DNA of 64,000 nt, from contig NZ_CP043959.1 of assembly GCF_008632955.1 (NCBI RefSeq), positions 62,001 through 126,000 of the forward strand. Direction: 5' to 3'. Made by a program: the position numbers and the translations under genes. Shown one piece after another: positions 36,243 through 43,018 of the stretch; position 1 is the stretch's first letter; every line of letters begins with the position of its first letter. The notes under the pieces are model-generated. The model was not told where the DNA came from and did no database searches. It saw nothing but the letters and a program-made list of their open reading frames with translations. The DNA is from Streptomyces tendae. Its GTDB lineage: Bacteria; Actinomycetota; Actinomycetes; Streptomycetales; Streptomycetaceae.

Positions 36243-37160
36243 TCAGAGCACCAGCTCCTCCAGCCACTCCCGGTACGCCGATGCCTGCCGTGCCACCTCC
36301 CGGTACGCCTCCGCCAGGTGCGGGTAGACGCCCTCCAGCTCCGTCTCCGTACGCGCCGCCAGCAGCAGCCGTACGCCCAGCGGGTCGCCGTCGATGCGGC
36401 GGACCGCCGTCTCGGGGCGGGAGGGCGACGTCGGCTGGCAGACGGTGACGACCTCGCCGATCGCGACCAGGGACGCGGCGGTGTGGTAGTCGCCGTGCAG
36501 CACGGGCGGGTCGATCCCGGCCCCGTCCAGCATCCGGCGCACGGCGGCCCACTCGCCGTCGACCGCGGGGTCGATCATCCAGCGGTCGTGGGCCAGTTCG
36601 GAGAGGCGGACGACCGGGCGGGCGGCGGCCGGGTGGTCCGCGGGCAGGGACACGAACTGCGGTTCGCGGGCGATGAGGACGCGGGTGCGCAGATTCTCCG
36701 GGACGCGCAGCGGGCAGCCCTCGACCTCGTGCACGAACGCGACGTCGAGCTGGCCGTCGGCGACCATGCGCAGCAGGGCGTTGGCGGAGACGTCCATGTG
36801 CAGGGTGGGTTCCTGCCAGTGCCGGCGCAGCCGTCGCAGCCAGCCTGCCAGGGCCCTGCTGGCGGTGGAGCCGATGCGCAGCTGCCGGCCGCCGACGGCG
36901 GCGGCGCGGGCCTCGGTCACCAGGGAGCGCAGCTCGGTGACGAGCGGGCGGGCGCGGCTGAGCACCAGCCGGCCCAGTGGGGTGGGACGGCAGCCGGTGC
37001 GCGCACGGACGAACAGGGCACCGCCCAGCTCCTGTTCGATGCGCCGCAGTTGCGTGCTCAACGAGGGCTGGGCCACGCCGAGCTGGCGTGCGGCTCGGTG
37101 CAGACTGCCGGTGTCGGCGATCGCGCACAGCGCCCTGAGGTGCCGGACCTCAAGCTCCAT
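36243..37160 (-). CDS. LysR-family regulator, divergent from snapalysin
   Basis: A 305-residue LysR protein. The N-terminal winged helix (LRALCAIADTGSLHRAARQLGVAQPSLSTQLRRIEQELGG, spanning about 7-46) is followed by the linker helix and a two-lobe effector domain. It is the divergent neighbour of the small neutral protease gene, the arrangement in which a LysR activator is known to switch on snpA-type protease genes in Streptomyces. The 224-bp intergenic region contains a LysR-like dyad. The C-terminus ends in the helix REVARQASAYREWLEELVL. Confidence 0.9.
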   Translation of the reverse strand: MELEVRHLRALCAIADTGSLHRAARQLGVAQPSLSTQLRRIEQELGGALFVRARTGCRPTPLGRLVLSRARPLVTELRSLVTEARAAAVGGRQLRIGSTASRALAGWLRRLRRHWQEPTLHMDVSANALLRMVADGQLDVAFVHEVEGCPLRVPENLRTRVLIAREPQFVSLPADHPAAARPVVRLSELAHDRWMIDPAVDGEWAAVRRMLDGAGIDPPVLHGDYHTAASLVAIGEVVTVCQPTSPSRPETAVRRIDGDPLGVRLLLAARTETELEGVYPHLAEAYREVARQASAYREWLEELVL

Positions 37161-37283
37161 GCCCCGGGAGCGTAAGCGGGAAGTTCAGCTTTCACCAGAC
37201 ACCCAAAACCCGCCTGTCCAGACGTAGTCGGGCGTCGGTGACACCTGGCAGGGGTGCGCTGCGCCACATGGCCGGGGAGGGGC

Positions 37284-37300
37284 GATAGCCCCGTCCTATC
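37284..37300. promoter_or_regulatory. LysR-type dyad in the snapalysin promoter region
   Basis: GATAG and CTATC are separated by 7 bp, giving the T-N11-A type symmetry of LysR operators. It lies 85-101 bp before the protease start and 124 bp before the regulator start. Confidence 0.5.
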
Positions 37301-37384
37301 ACCGGTTGCCATCATCACAGCCGCCGCACGGGCGCGGACACTCACCGGTGACACATGACTCACCCCCCACCCAAGGAGTCATCG

Positions 37385-38065
37385 ATGCGCCTGCGCATGC
37401 CCCTGTCCGTGCTGAGCGCGGCCGGTCTGAGCCTGACCGCCCTCGGCCTCGGTGCCGCCCCGGCCGGCGCCGCCCCCGCCCCCGTCGCCCCCACCGGTTC
37501 GTACGCCGCGTACGACGGTTCGTCCGAGGAGGCCGCGGCCACCCGCGCGTTCTTCGAGGCCGTGCTGAAGTCGGTGGCCGAGAAGCGGGCCGCCGACCCC
37601 ACCGGCGCCGCCGCCGTCACCGTCGTCTACAACGCCTCCCAGGCGCCCACCTTCGCCACGCAGATAGCCCGCAGCGCCCAGATCTGGAACAGCTCGGTCT
37701 CCAACGTGAGACTCCAGTCGGGCACGTCGGGCGCGGACTTCTCGTACCGCGAGGGCAACGACTCGCGCGGCTCGTACGCCTCCACCGACGGTCACGGCCG
37801 GGGCTACGTCTTCCTCGACTACGCCCAGAACCAGACCTACGACTCGACGCGGGTCACCACGCACGAGACCGGTCACGTGCTGGGTCTGCCGGACAACTAC
37901 TCCGGTCCGTGCAGCGAGTTGATGTCCGGCGGCGGCCCCGGCCCGTCCTGCACCAACGCCATCCCGAACTCCGCCGAGCGGTCTCGGGTGGACCAGCTGT
38001 GGGCCAACGGGTTCGCGGCCGCGCTGGACCAGGCGGAGAAGGCGTTGGAGAAGTCCGCGCGCTGA
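37385..38065 (+). CDS. snpA: Snapalysin (small neutral metalloprotease, M7)
   Basis: A 226-residue secreted protease. The signal peptide ([20 protein letters not shown], then AAPAGAA near 30) is followed by a short propeptide and the catalytic domain with the zinc motif [11 protein letters not shown] (about 160-170), whose third ligand is the Asp of the extended HExxHxxGxxD. The late Cys pair ([10 protein letters not shown] and SCTNAIPNS) forms the expected disulphide. AAGGAG lies before the ATG. It is controlled, by analogy, by the divergent LysR regulator. Confidence 0.93.
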   Translation: MRLRMPLSVLSAAGLSLTALGLGAAPAGAAPAPVAPTGSYAAYDGSSEEAAATRAFFEAVLKSVAEKRAADPTGAAAVTVVYNASQAPTFATQIARSAQIWNSSVSNVRLQSGTSGADFSYREGNDSRGSYASTDGHGRGYVFLDYAQNQTYDSTRVTTHETGHVLGLPDNYSGPCSELMSGGGPGPSCTNAIPNSAERSRVDQLWANGFAAALDQAEKALEKSAR

Positions 38066-38083
38066 CCGGTGCGTGTCCCGTCC

Positions 38084-38118
38084 GGTGCGGGCCGTCCTCG
38101 ACGAGGGCGGCCCGCACC
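38084..38118 (+). terminator. 16-bp hairpin terminator after snapalysin
   Basis: GGTGCGGGCCGTCCTC pairs with GAGGGCGGCCCGCACC with one mismatch and a 3-nt loop. Confidence 0.7.
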
Positions 38119-38123
38119 GCCGT

Positions 38124-38320
38124 TCAGTGGCCCGGGTGCAGGGTGAGGGCGACGACGAGCGCGCGGTGATCGGTGTCGCCCGGGCCGGGGAAGCGGGCGC
38201 GGTCCGCTGCGAAATCCCCGGAGATGAGGACGTGGTCGGTCCGTGCGCCGAACGCCGGGGCGGTGCGGGCAGGCCAGGTCGGTGCGCGGTCGCGGGCACG
38301 GTGCCCGGATCCTCCCTCAG
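38124..38320 (-). pseudogene. 3' remnant of an endonuclease/exonuclease/phosphatase gene
   Basis: The minus-strand frame ending at the TGA of 38126-38124 reads GGSGHRARDRAPTWPARTAP, then FGARTDHVLISGDF, then GPGDTDHRALVVALTLHPGH. The DHVLIS and SDHRALVV-like strands are the C-terminal active-site strands of the EEP fold (Asp/His pair). Upstream of about 38320 homology stops in a three-copy GGGACGA repeat and then the next gene begins, so the N-terminal 200 or more residues are missing. No start codon is available, so this is a fragment and not a gene. Confidence 0.6.
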
Positions 38321-38378
38321 GGACGAGGGACGAGGGACGAGGCGGCGGGTTGCCGGAACTGCGGGTCGGAACGGTGGT

Positions 38379-39308
38379 TCAGGTGCGGGCGCCGGTCGGG
38401 GCCGGGGCGGGTGCGGGGTCCGGGGTGCCGGCCGTGCGGAGGCGGTCGCGGCGGCGGGCGGGTACGCCGCTCAGCCAGGTGAGCAGGGCCGCCGCCGCGC
38501 CCACGGCGAGGAGCAGCCAGGACGCCGTACGCAGGGTGGCGGTCAGGGCGTCGTAGACCGCGGCGGCCGCCGGGCGGTGGACGGCGTCCGGCAGATCGGC
38601 CAGGGTCAGTCGGCGGCCGACGGTGACCGCCAGGGCGAGCAGGGCCCCGCCCAGCGCGGTGCCCAGGCCGGCGGCGGTGAGGACACGGCGGCGGGCGGCG
38701 GCGAGCGCGACGCCGGTGACGGCGAGGGTCACGGCCGTGAGCGGGAGCCAGAGGGCGGCGGCCTCCAGCAGCCGGTAACCCCTGCGGAGCCCGGCCACCT
38801 CGTCGGCCGGCACCACCGGAACCTCGGTGTGCTGGACGGGGATGCGGTGGGCGTAGGGCATGCGGTCGGCCTCGAGCCGCTGCTTCACCTGCGCGGTGAC
38901 GGGTGCGAGGTCGACCGTGACCGGGCCGCGGGCGGACACGTCGTCGCGCAGGGCGTGCAGGAGCGCGGCGTGCACGGCCCGGTTGCCCGCCTCCCACGCC
39001 GTGCGGAACGCGTCCGTACGGGTGAAGGAGTGGATGGCGTCGCGGGCGAAGGGACCGAGCGGGGCGGCGCTGTCCGTGGTCCGTGCGTCCAGCTCGCGTA
39101 CGACCTGGTCGCCCACGGCGTCGGCGACGGCGTCGCGCACGTTCGGGTCGGTGGCGAGGGGGGCGACGGTGCGGACGTAGCGGGTGGTGTCGGCGAGGTC
39201 GTGGGCGGCCCAGGCGGCCAGGACGGCGCAGGGGGTGAGGAGGCAGGCGAGGGCGAGCAGCGCCGCTGCGAGGGCGTTGCGGGTGCGGTGAGGGATGCCT
39301 TCGGCCAC
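38379..39308 (-). CDS. Membrane protein with large extracytoplasmic domain, unknown function
   Basis: About 309 residues. A first membrane helix (ALAAALLALACLLTPCAVLAAW, in part) is followed by an outside domain of about 150 residues (TTRYVRTVAPLATDPNVRDAV, then helices rich in Asp/Arg) and then three membrane helices (LWLPLTAVTLAVTGVALA, LGTALGGALLALAVTVG, ASWLLLAVGAAAALLTWL), ending in a Pro/Ala tail. This is the common Streptomyces integral membrane layout with an NVRDAVADAV motif. GTG 39308 has a close GGAA; the TTG at 39320 is possible. Nothing indicates an enzyme. Confidence 0.72.
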   Translation of the reverse strand: MAEGIPHRTRNALAAALLALACLLTPCAVLAAWAAHDLADTTRYVRTVAPLATDPNVRDAVADAVGDQVVRELDARTTDSAAPLGPFARDAIHSFTRTDAFRTAWEAGNRAVHAALLHALRDDVSARGPVTVDLAPVTAQVKQRLEADRMPYAHRIPVQHTEVPVVPADEVAGLRRGYRLLEAAALWLPLTAVTLAVTGVALAAARRRVLTAAGLGTALGGALLALAVTVGRRLTLADLPDAVHRPAAAAVYDALTATLRTASWLLLAVGAAAALLTWLSGVPARRRDRLRTAGTPDPAPAPAPTGART

Positions 39309-39409
39309 GGTTCCAGGCAAGTGGCGTCGGGGCGTGTGCGCGAGTGGGGTGCCCCCGAACGGGGGGCTCGCTTCCAGTGGGTGGGTGGGTGCCGGTGCGT
39401 TGGGGCCTG

Positions 39410-39576
39410 TCGCGCAGTTCCCCGCGCCCCTTGGGGGTGGGGCGGTTCGTGGGGTGGGTGCGGGTCGGTGGGGGCTTGTCGCGCAGTTCCCCGCGCCCCT
39501 GAAGGTGCGGGGCAGTTCCCCATGCGCCTGAGGGTGCGGGTCGGTGGGGGCTTGTCGCGCAGTTCCCCGCGCCCCT
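39410..39576. repeat. Cluster of GTCGCGCAGTTCCCCGCG intergenic repeats
   Basis: The element TCGCGCAGTTCCCCGCGCCC occurs three times (about 39410, 39479 and 39555), with a degenerate fourth copy near 39511. The last two full copies lie in a perfect 45-bp direct repeat (39456-39500 and 39532-39576). The element can fold through GGGGC/GCCCC ends and is a widespread intergenic repeat in Streptomyces. It fills the 276-bp gap between two leftward membrane protein genes, in which I see no gene. Confidence 0.8.
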
Positions 39577-39584
39577 TGGGTGCG

Positions 39585-40025
39585 TTATTCGCGGGGGTGG
39601 CCCTCTGCGTCTTGCTGGGTGTAGTAGCGGTAGAACATGATCAGGAAGACGCCCGCCATGATGCCCACGCCCACCGCGACCGAGCGGTAGATGCTGCCGT
39701 TGGACTGGCTGAACAGGAAGCCGACCGCGCAGCCCGCGAAGGCCGCCCAGGCCAGGGCGTGCGCTGCGCGCCGCAGCTTCGGGCCCACCGTGAGCAGGGT
39801 GATGAAGAGCGCGGCGAAGACCAGCGCCGTGAGGAAGCCGAACAGCAGGTTCCAGCCGGTGATGGGTCCGCCGTAGCGCCGGTTGGCCGCGGCCCAGAAG
39901 CCGTAGACGAGCGCCGTGAGGACGGGCAGGACCACCCGGGCCATCCGGTGGGTGCGGGCGTCGAAGACGTCGGGGGTGCGGGCCTGCTCGATCATGCCCC
40001 GGGTCCGGGGTGCCGCATGCGCCAT
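39585..40025 (-). CDS. Four-helix integral membrane protein
   Basis: A 146-residue protein: a 25-residue polar start (MAHAAPRTRGMIEQARTPDV), then four membrane helices (VVLPVLTALVYGFWAAANR, LLFGFLTALVFAALFITLL, ALAWAAFAGCAVGFLFS, VGVGIMAGVFLIMFYRYY) and a short acidic tail. It resembles small conserved Streptomyces membrane proteins without assigned function. GGAG lies before the ATG at 40025. It diverges from the SpoIIE phosphatase gene at 40155. Confidence 0.75.
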   Translation of the reverse strand: MAHAAPRTRGMIEQARTPDVFDARTHRMARVVLPVLTALVYGFWAAANRRYGGPITGWNLLFGFLTALVFAALFITLLTVGPKLRRAAHALAWAAFAGCAVGFLFSQSNGSIYRSVAVGVGIMAGVFLIMFYRYYTQQDAEGHPRE

Positions 40026-40154
40026 GGGAGCACTCCTCTCTCCACCCCCGTCCCACCAGGGCACACCTGCCGCGCCCGGGCGGCAACTCGGCCGTGCGCG
40101 GCGGGCCCGGCCGGAGGGGATGCGGGCGGCACGGCCGCGTGTTTCGCTGGGGCC

Positions 40155-41423
40155 GTGAGTCCGGCCAGCACAGGACACGCCCTGCCCGACCGGTACCCGG
40201 CGGCCGGCCGGGCCGACGTCGTGCAACGGCAGCAGATGCTGCGCGTGCGGGGTCGCAGTGTCGCCTGGCTGCCGCCGCTGCTGCTGCTCCTCGCCATCGC
40301 GGTGGCCGACTACAACACCACCGGCGAGTTCCGGATCATCTCCTGGATCGTTCTGGTGCCGGGCATCGCCGCCGCGCTCTGCGGGGTGTGGGGCACGGCT
40401 CTGTTCGCGGCGCTGTCCATGGGCACGTACACCCTGGTCGACAACGCCTGGCCGCACCAGTTCCAGGCCGGGCTGCCCGACTTCATCCTGGTCGCCCTGG
40501 GCGGTGCCCTCGCCACGCTGGCGTGCGGGGTGCGGGTGCGCGGCGAGCGGCGCGCCCTGCACATGCGGGACGTGACGGACACGGTGCGGCGGACCGTGCT
40601 GCGGCCGCTGCCGCCCGGCTGGGGCGGCCTGGAGCACGCCGGGGTGTACCTCACCGCCGACGCCCAGGCCCGGGTCGGCGGCGACTTCTACGACATCCAG
40701 CCCGGCCCGCACGGCACCCGGGTGTTCGTCGGGGACGTGCAGGGCAAGGGGCTGGGCGCGGTGGAGACGGCGGCGGTGCTGCTCGGCACGTTCCGGGAGG
40801 CCGGTTTCCACGAGAGGGACCTGGCGGCGGTCGCCGACCGGCTGGAGGCGCGGATGGTGCGGCACCGCGCGTACACCACCGCGCTCGGCAGGGCGGACGG
40901 CGACCGGTTCGCCACCGCCGTGCTGCTCGACTTCCCCGCGGACGGGACCGACGTCGTGGACGCCGTCGTCTTCGGTCACGAGCCGCCGCTGGCCGTGGGG
41001 CCGTCGGGCGTGCGCCACCTGCCGACGGCCGGGGGGCTCCCGCTCGGCTACCGCGACCTCGCGCCGGGACCGCCGGTGGTGCGCCGGGTGCACCTGGGCG
41101 CCGACGAGACGCTGCTGCTGGTGACCGACGGGGTGACCGAGGCGCGCGACGTCCACGGGCACTTCTACGCGGTCGCCGACGACGTACGGCGCTCCGTGGC
41201 CGCCGACCCGCGGCTCACCGCCCCGGCCCCGCTGGTGATGCTCGTCCGGGACGGGACGGTGCGGCACTGCCGGGGGCACCTGACCGACGACACCACCGTG
41301 TTCGCGGTACGCCGCACGCGCGTGACGCGGTCCGGACGCCCGGCGGGCGCCACCGCGCTCCCCACGGGGGCGGACCCCGCGGCGGGGGTCGAACGTCGCG
41401 AAGGGGGACGTTCACCGCTGTGA
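40155..41423 (+). CDS. Membrane-anchored PP2C/SpoIIE-type phosphatase
   Basis: A 422-residue protein. Three to four membrane helices lie at about 35-130 (WLPPLLLLLAIAVADY, IISWIVLVPGIAAALCGVWG, FILVALGGALATLACGV), followed by a SpoIIE-type phosphatase domain with GGDFYDIQPG, GDVQGKGLGAVETAAVLLG, and TDGVTEARD metal-site motifs. Such enzymes dephosphorylate anti-anti-sigma factors in partner switching; the partner here is unknown. The GTG at 40155 has only a weak GGGG; the ATG at about 40224 would shorten it by 23 residues. It directly precedes the EACC1-caspase operon, 64 bp away. Confidence 0.85.
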   Translation: MSPASTGHALPDRYPAAGRADVVQRQQMLRVRGRSVAWLPPLLLLLAIAVADYNTTGEFRIISWIVLVPGIAAALCGVWGTALFAALSMGTYTLVDNAWPHQFQAGLPDFILVALGGALATLACGVRVRGERRALHMRDVTDTVRRTVLRPLPPGWGGLEHAGVYLTADAQARVGGDFYDIQPGPHGTRVFVGDVQGKGLGAVETAAVLLGTFREAGFHERDLAAVADRLEARMVRHRAYTTALGRADGDRFATAVLLDFPADGTDVVDAVVFGHEPPLAVGPSGVRHLPTAGGLPLGYRDLAPGPPVVRRVHLGADETLLLVTDGVTEARDVHGHFYAVADDVRRSVAADPRLTAPAPLVMLVRDGTVRHCRGHLTDDTTVFAVRRTRVTRSGRPAGATALPTGADPAAGVERREGGRSPL

Positions 41424-41487
41424 CGCCCCCGTTTGCAGCCGCAGCGGTTACGGTGCTGCCGTGGGTGATCGACAGGGGGAGGGGACC

Positions 41488-42627
41488 ATGCCCGGAACCG
41501 TGCTGCTGCTGGCGGCCTCGCCGCTGGGCCGTGGACGGCTGGTGGACGCGGCGTCCGTGCTCCCCGTGCTCGCGGCGGTGCCGCCCGCCGTGCTGTCCGG
41601 CACGGACACCGCGAACGTCGTGGAACTCGCCGACCCGCTGGAGCCGCAGGCCGTGCTGACCCGGCTGCGGGCGGCCGCCGCCGCGCCCGGTCCGCTCACC
41701 GTGTACGCGGCGGGCGAGCTGCGGCTGGACCGCCGGCAGCGGCTGCCGCACCTGGCGCTGGCCCGCACCACCCCGGCCACCGTGCGCTACACGGCGCTGC
41801 CCTGGCACTGGTTCCGGGACGAGCTGCGGCTGCGCCCGGCCGGTGCGACGACCCTGTTCCTCGACCTGCACGCGGACGCGGACACCTGGCAGGCGCTGTG
41901 CGCGCCGCCCGCGCCGGGCCGGCCGTTCCTGATGGACTGCGGACGGGACGCCGCCGTTTACGGTCGCATCGCACCGCCGCCGTCCCGGCGCGGGGTGGTG
42001 GCGCCGTCGTACATGAAGGCGCTGGCGACGGTGCTGCGCAGCGGGCGGCGGCCGGCGGCGGAGGACCTGCACCAGCAGGTCCTGGCCCGGATCGCGCCGG
42101 AGAGCGCGGGCACCGACCTGGTGCTGGCGCAGCGCGGTCCGCTGCCGGGCGACCCGCACGCGGCCGTCACCGACGCCGTGCGCGCCGGACGGCACGCCGA
42201 GGCGGACGCGCTGGCCGCGCGGCTGGAGCAGGCGGCGGGGTTCGCGCACGGGCCGGTGTCCGAGGAGGCGCTGCACTGGACCGAGGTCCGGGCGGACCTG
42301 GCGATGCTGGCGGGGGACGCGGTGCGCAGCTGTCAGGCGTGGATGGCGCTGGCGGGCACCCGCCTGGCCGCCGGGCAGCCGGCCGACGCGCCCGCCGTCG
42401 AGGCGGCCGTGGACCGGGCGCACCACCAGTGGGGTCTGGTCGACGACCCGGTGCGGGTGCGTGAGCTGGGGCTGACGCTGGTGGACCTGCGTGGCCGGGT
42501 GCCGGGGCGCCGGGACGGGGCCGCGGAGCACGTACGACGCCGGTTGCGCGCGGTGCAGGCGAGCGTCGGGGTGCCGGCCGGGCAGCTGCGTACGGACCCT
42601 CCCCAGGGAGCAACAGCGGTGCCATGA
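41488..42627 (+). CDS. First gene of caspase operon: probable dead caspase-like domain plus helical repeats
   Basis: A 379-residue protein with no motif of a known enzyme. Hand comparison with the active caspase two genes downstream suggests the same strand order with lost catalytic residues: LTVYAAGEL stands where LLVYFAGHG is expected (catalytic His), and TTLFLDLHADADTW where VVVLDCCFAG is expected (catalytic Cys). Between them PHLALARTTPATVRYTALPW matches the substrate-loop region. From about residue 215 the chain is helical and TPR-like (AEADALAARLEQAAGFAHGP, RADLAMLAGDAVRSCQAWMAL). The ATG at 41488 follows GGGGGAGGGG; the GTG at 41461 is less likely. The inactive-caspase reading is inference. 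Its 3' end is 9 bp from the EACC1 gene. Confidence 0.65.
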   Translation: MPGTVLLLAASPLGRGRLVDAASVLPVLAAVPPAVLSGTDTANVVELADPLEPQAVLTRLRAAAAAPGPLTVYAAGELRLDRRQRLPHLALARTTPATVRYTALPWHWFRDELRLRPAGATTLFLDLHADADTWQALCAPPAPGRPFLMDCGRDAAVYGRIAPPPSRRGVVAPSYMKALATVLRSGRRPAAEDLHQQVLARIAPESAGTDLVLAQRGPLPGDPHAAVTDAVRAGRHAEADALAARLEQAAGFAHGPVSEEALHWTEVRADLAMLAGDAVRSCQAWMALAGTRLAAGQPADAPAVEAAVDRAHHQWGLVDDPVRVRELGLTLVDLRGRVPGRRDGAAEHVRRRLRAVQASVGVPAGQLRTDPPQGATAVP

Positions 42628-42636
42628 TGGTGAGTT

Positions 42637-43014
42637 ATGGCTGAGGGGGATGGAGTGGCCGACCAGGACATCTGCATACGGCTGGACGGGACGGCGACCG
42701 AGGGCGACATCTCGGCGCTGCGCAACTGGCTGGAACGGGAGAAGCCGCTCGACGACCTGCTGGGGGACGGGCGGGTGCGGATGCGCGTGCGGCCCGCCAC
42801 CGACGTGGGTGCCGCCGACCGGTCCGGCGCCCCGATGGGGACGAGCACGGAGATCGTCATCGCCGTCACCTCGGCGGGTGCCACGGTGGTGTTCCAGGAG
42901 CTGCTGGAGCAGGTCAAGCGGGGTGTGCTGGCCTGGCAGGCGAATCGGCGCCGGGTCGAGAACGGCGAACCGCCGCAGGGCAGAGTCGAACCGGTGAACC
43001 GCGACGACAGGTAG
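42637..43014 (+). CDS. EACC1: effector-associated constant component protein
   Basis: A 125-residue protein (119 if the GTG at 42655, behind GGGGGA, is used). It starts with a short beta segment (DICIRLDGTATEGDISALRNWL, in part), an acidic loop, then a long amphipathic hydrophobic helix region (EIVIAVTSAGATVVFQELLEQ) and a charged tail. Size, the D-x-x-x-LRxWL segment and position directly before a caspase gene match the EACC1 family, which accompanies caspase-like and other effectors in predicted conflict systems of multicellular bacteria. It has been proposed as the constant adaptor between sensor and effector. The helix could enter the membrane. Confidence 0.8.
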   Translation: MAEGDGVADQDICIRLDGTATEGDISALRNWLEREKPLDDLLGDGRVRMRVRPATDVGAADRSGAPMGTSTEIVIAVTSAGATVVFQELLEQVKRGVLAWQANRRRVENGEPPQGRVEPVNRDDR

Positions 43015-43018
43015 GCCG

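Noticed and set aside
37871..37880. CACGTG core as another parS site
   Set aside because: It lies within the snapalysin HExxH coding region and lacks the TTT/AAA flanks needed for parS.
39410..39576. Short regularly spaced repeats as a CRISPR array
   Set aside because: Only three full copies, unequal spacing (69 and 76 bp), spacers that are themselves repeated, no cas genes, and the element is a known type of dispersed Streptomyces repeat.
38073..41423. Very long rightward open frame (1116 codons)
   Set aside because: Only the last 422 codons encode a recognisable protein (the SpoIIE-type phosphatase from 40155). The rest is antisense to two leftward membrane protein genes and has shadow-type Gly/Arg/Val composition.
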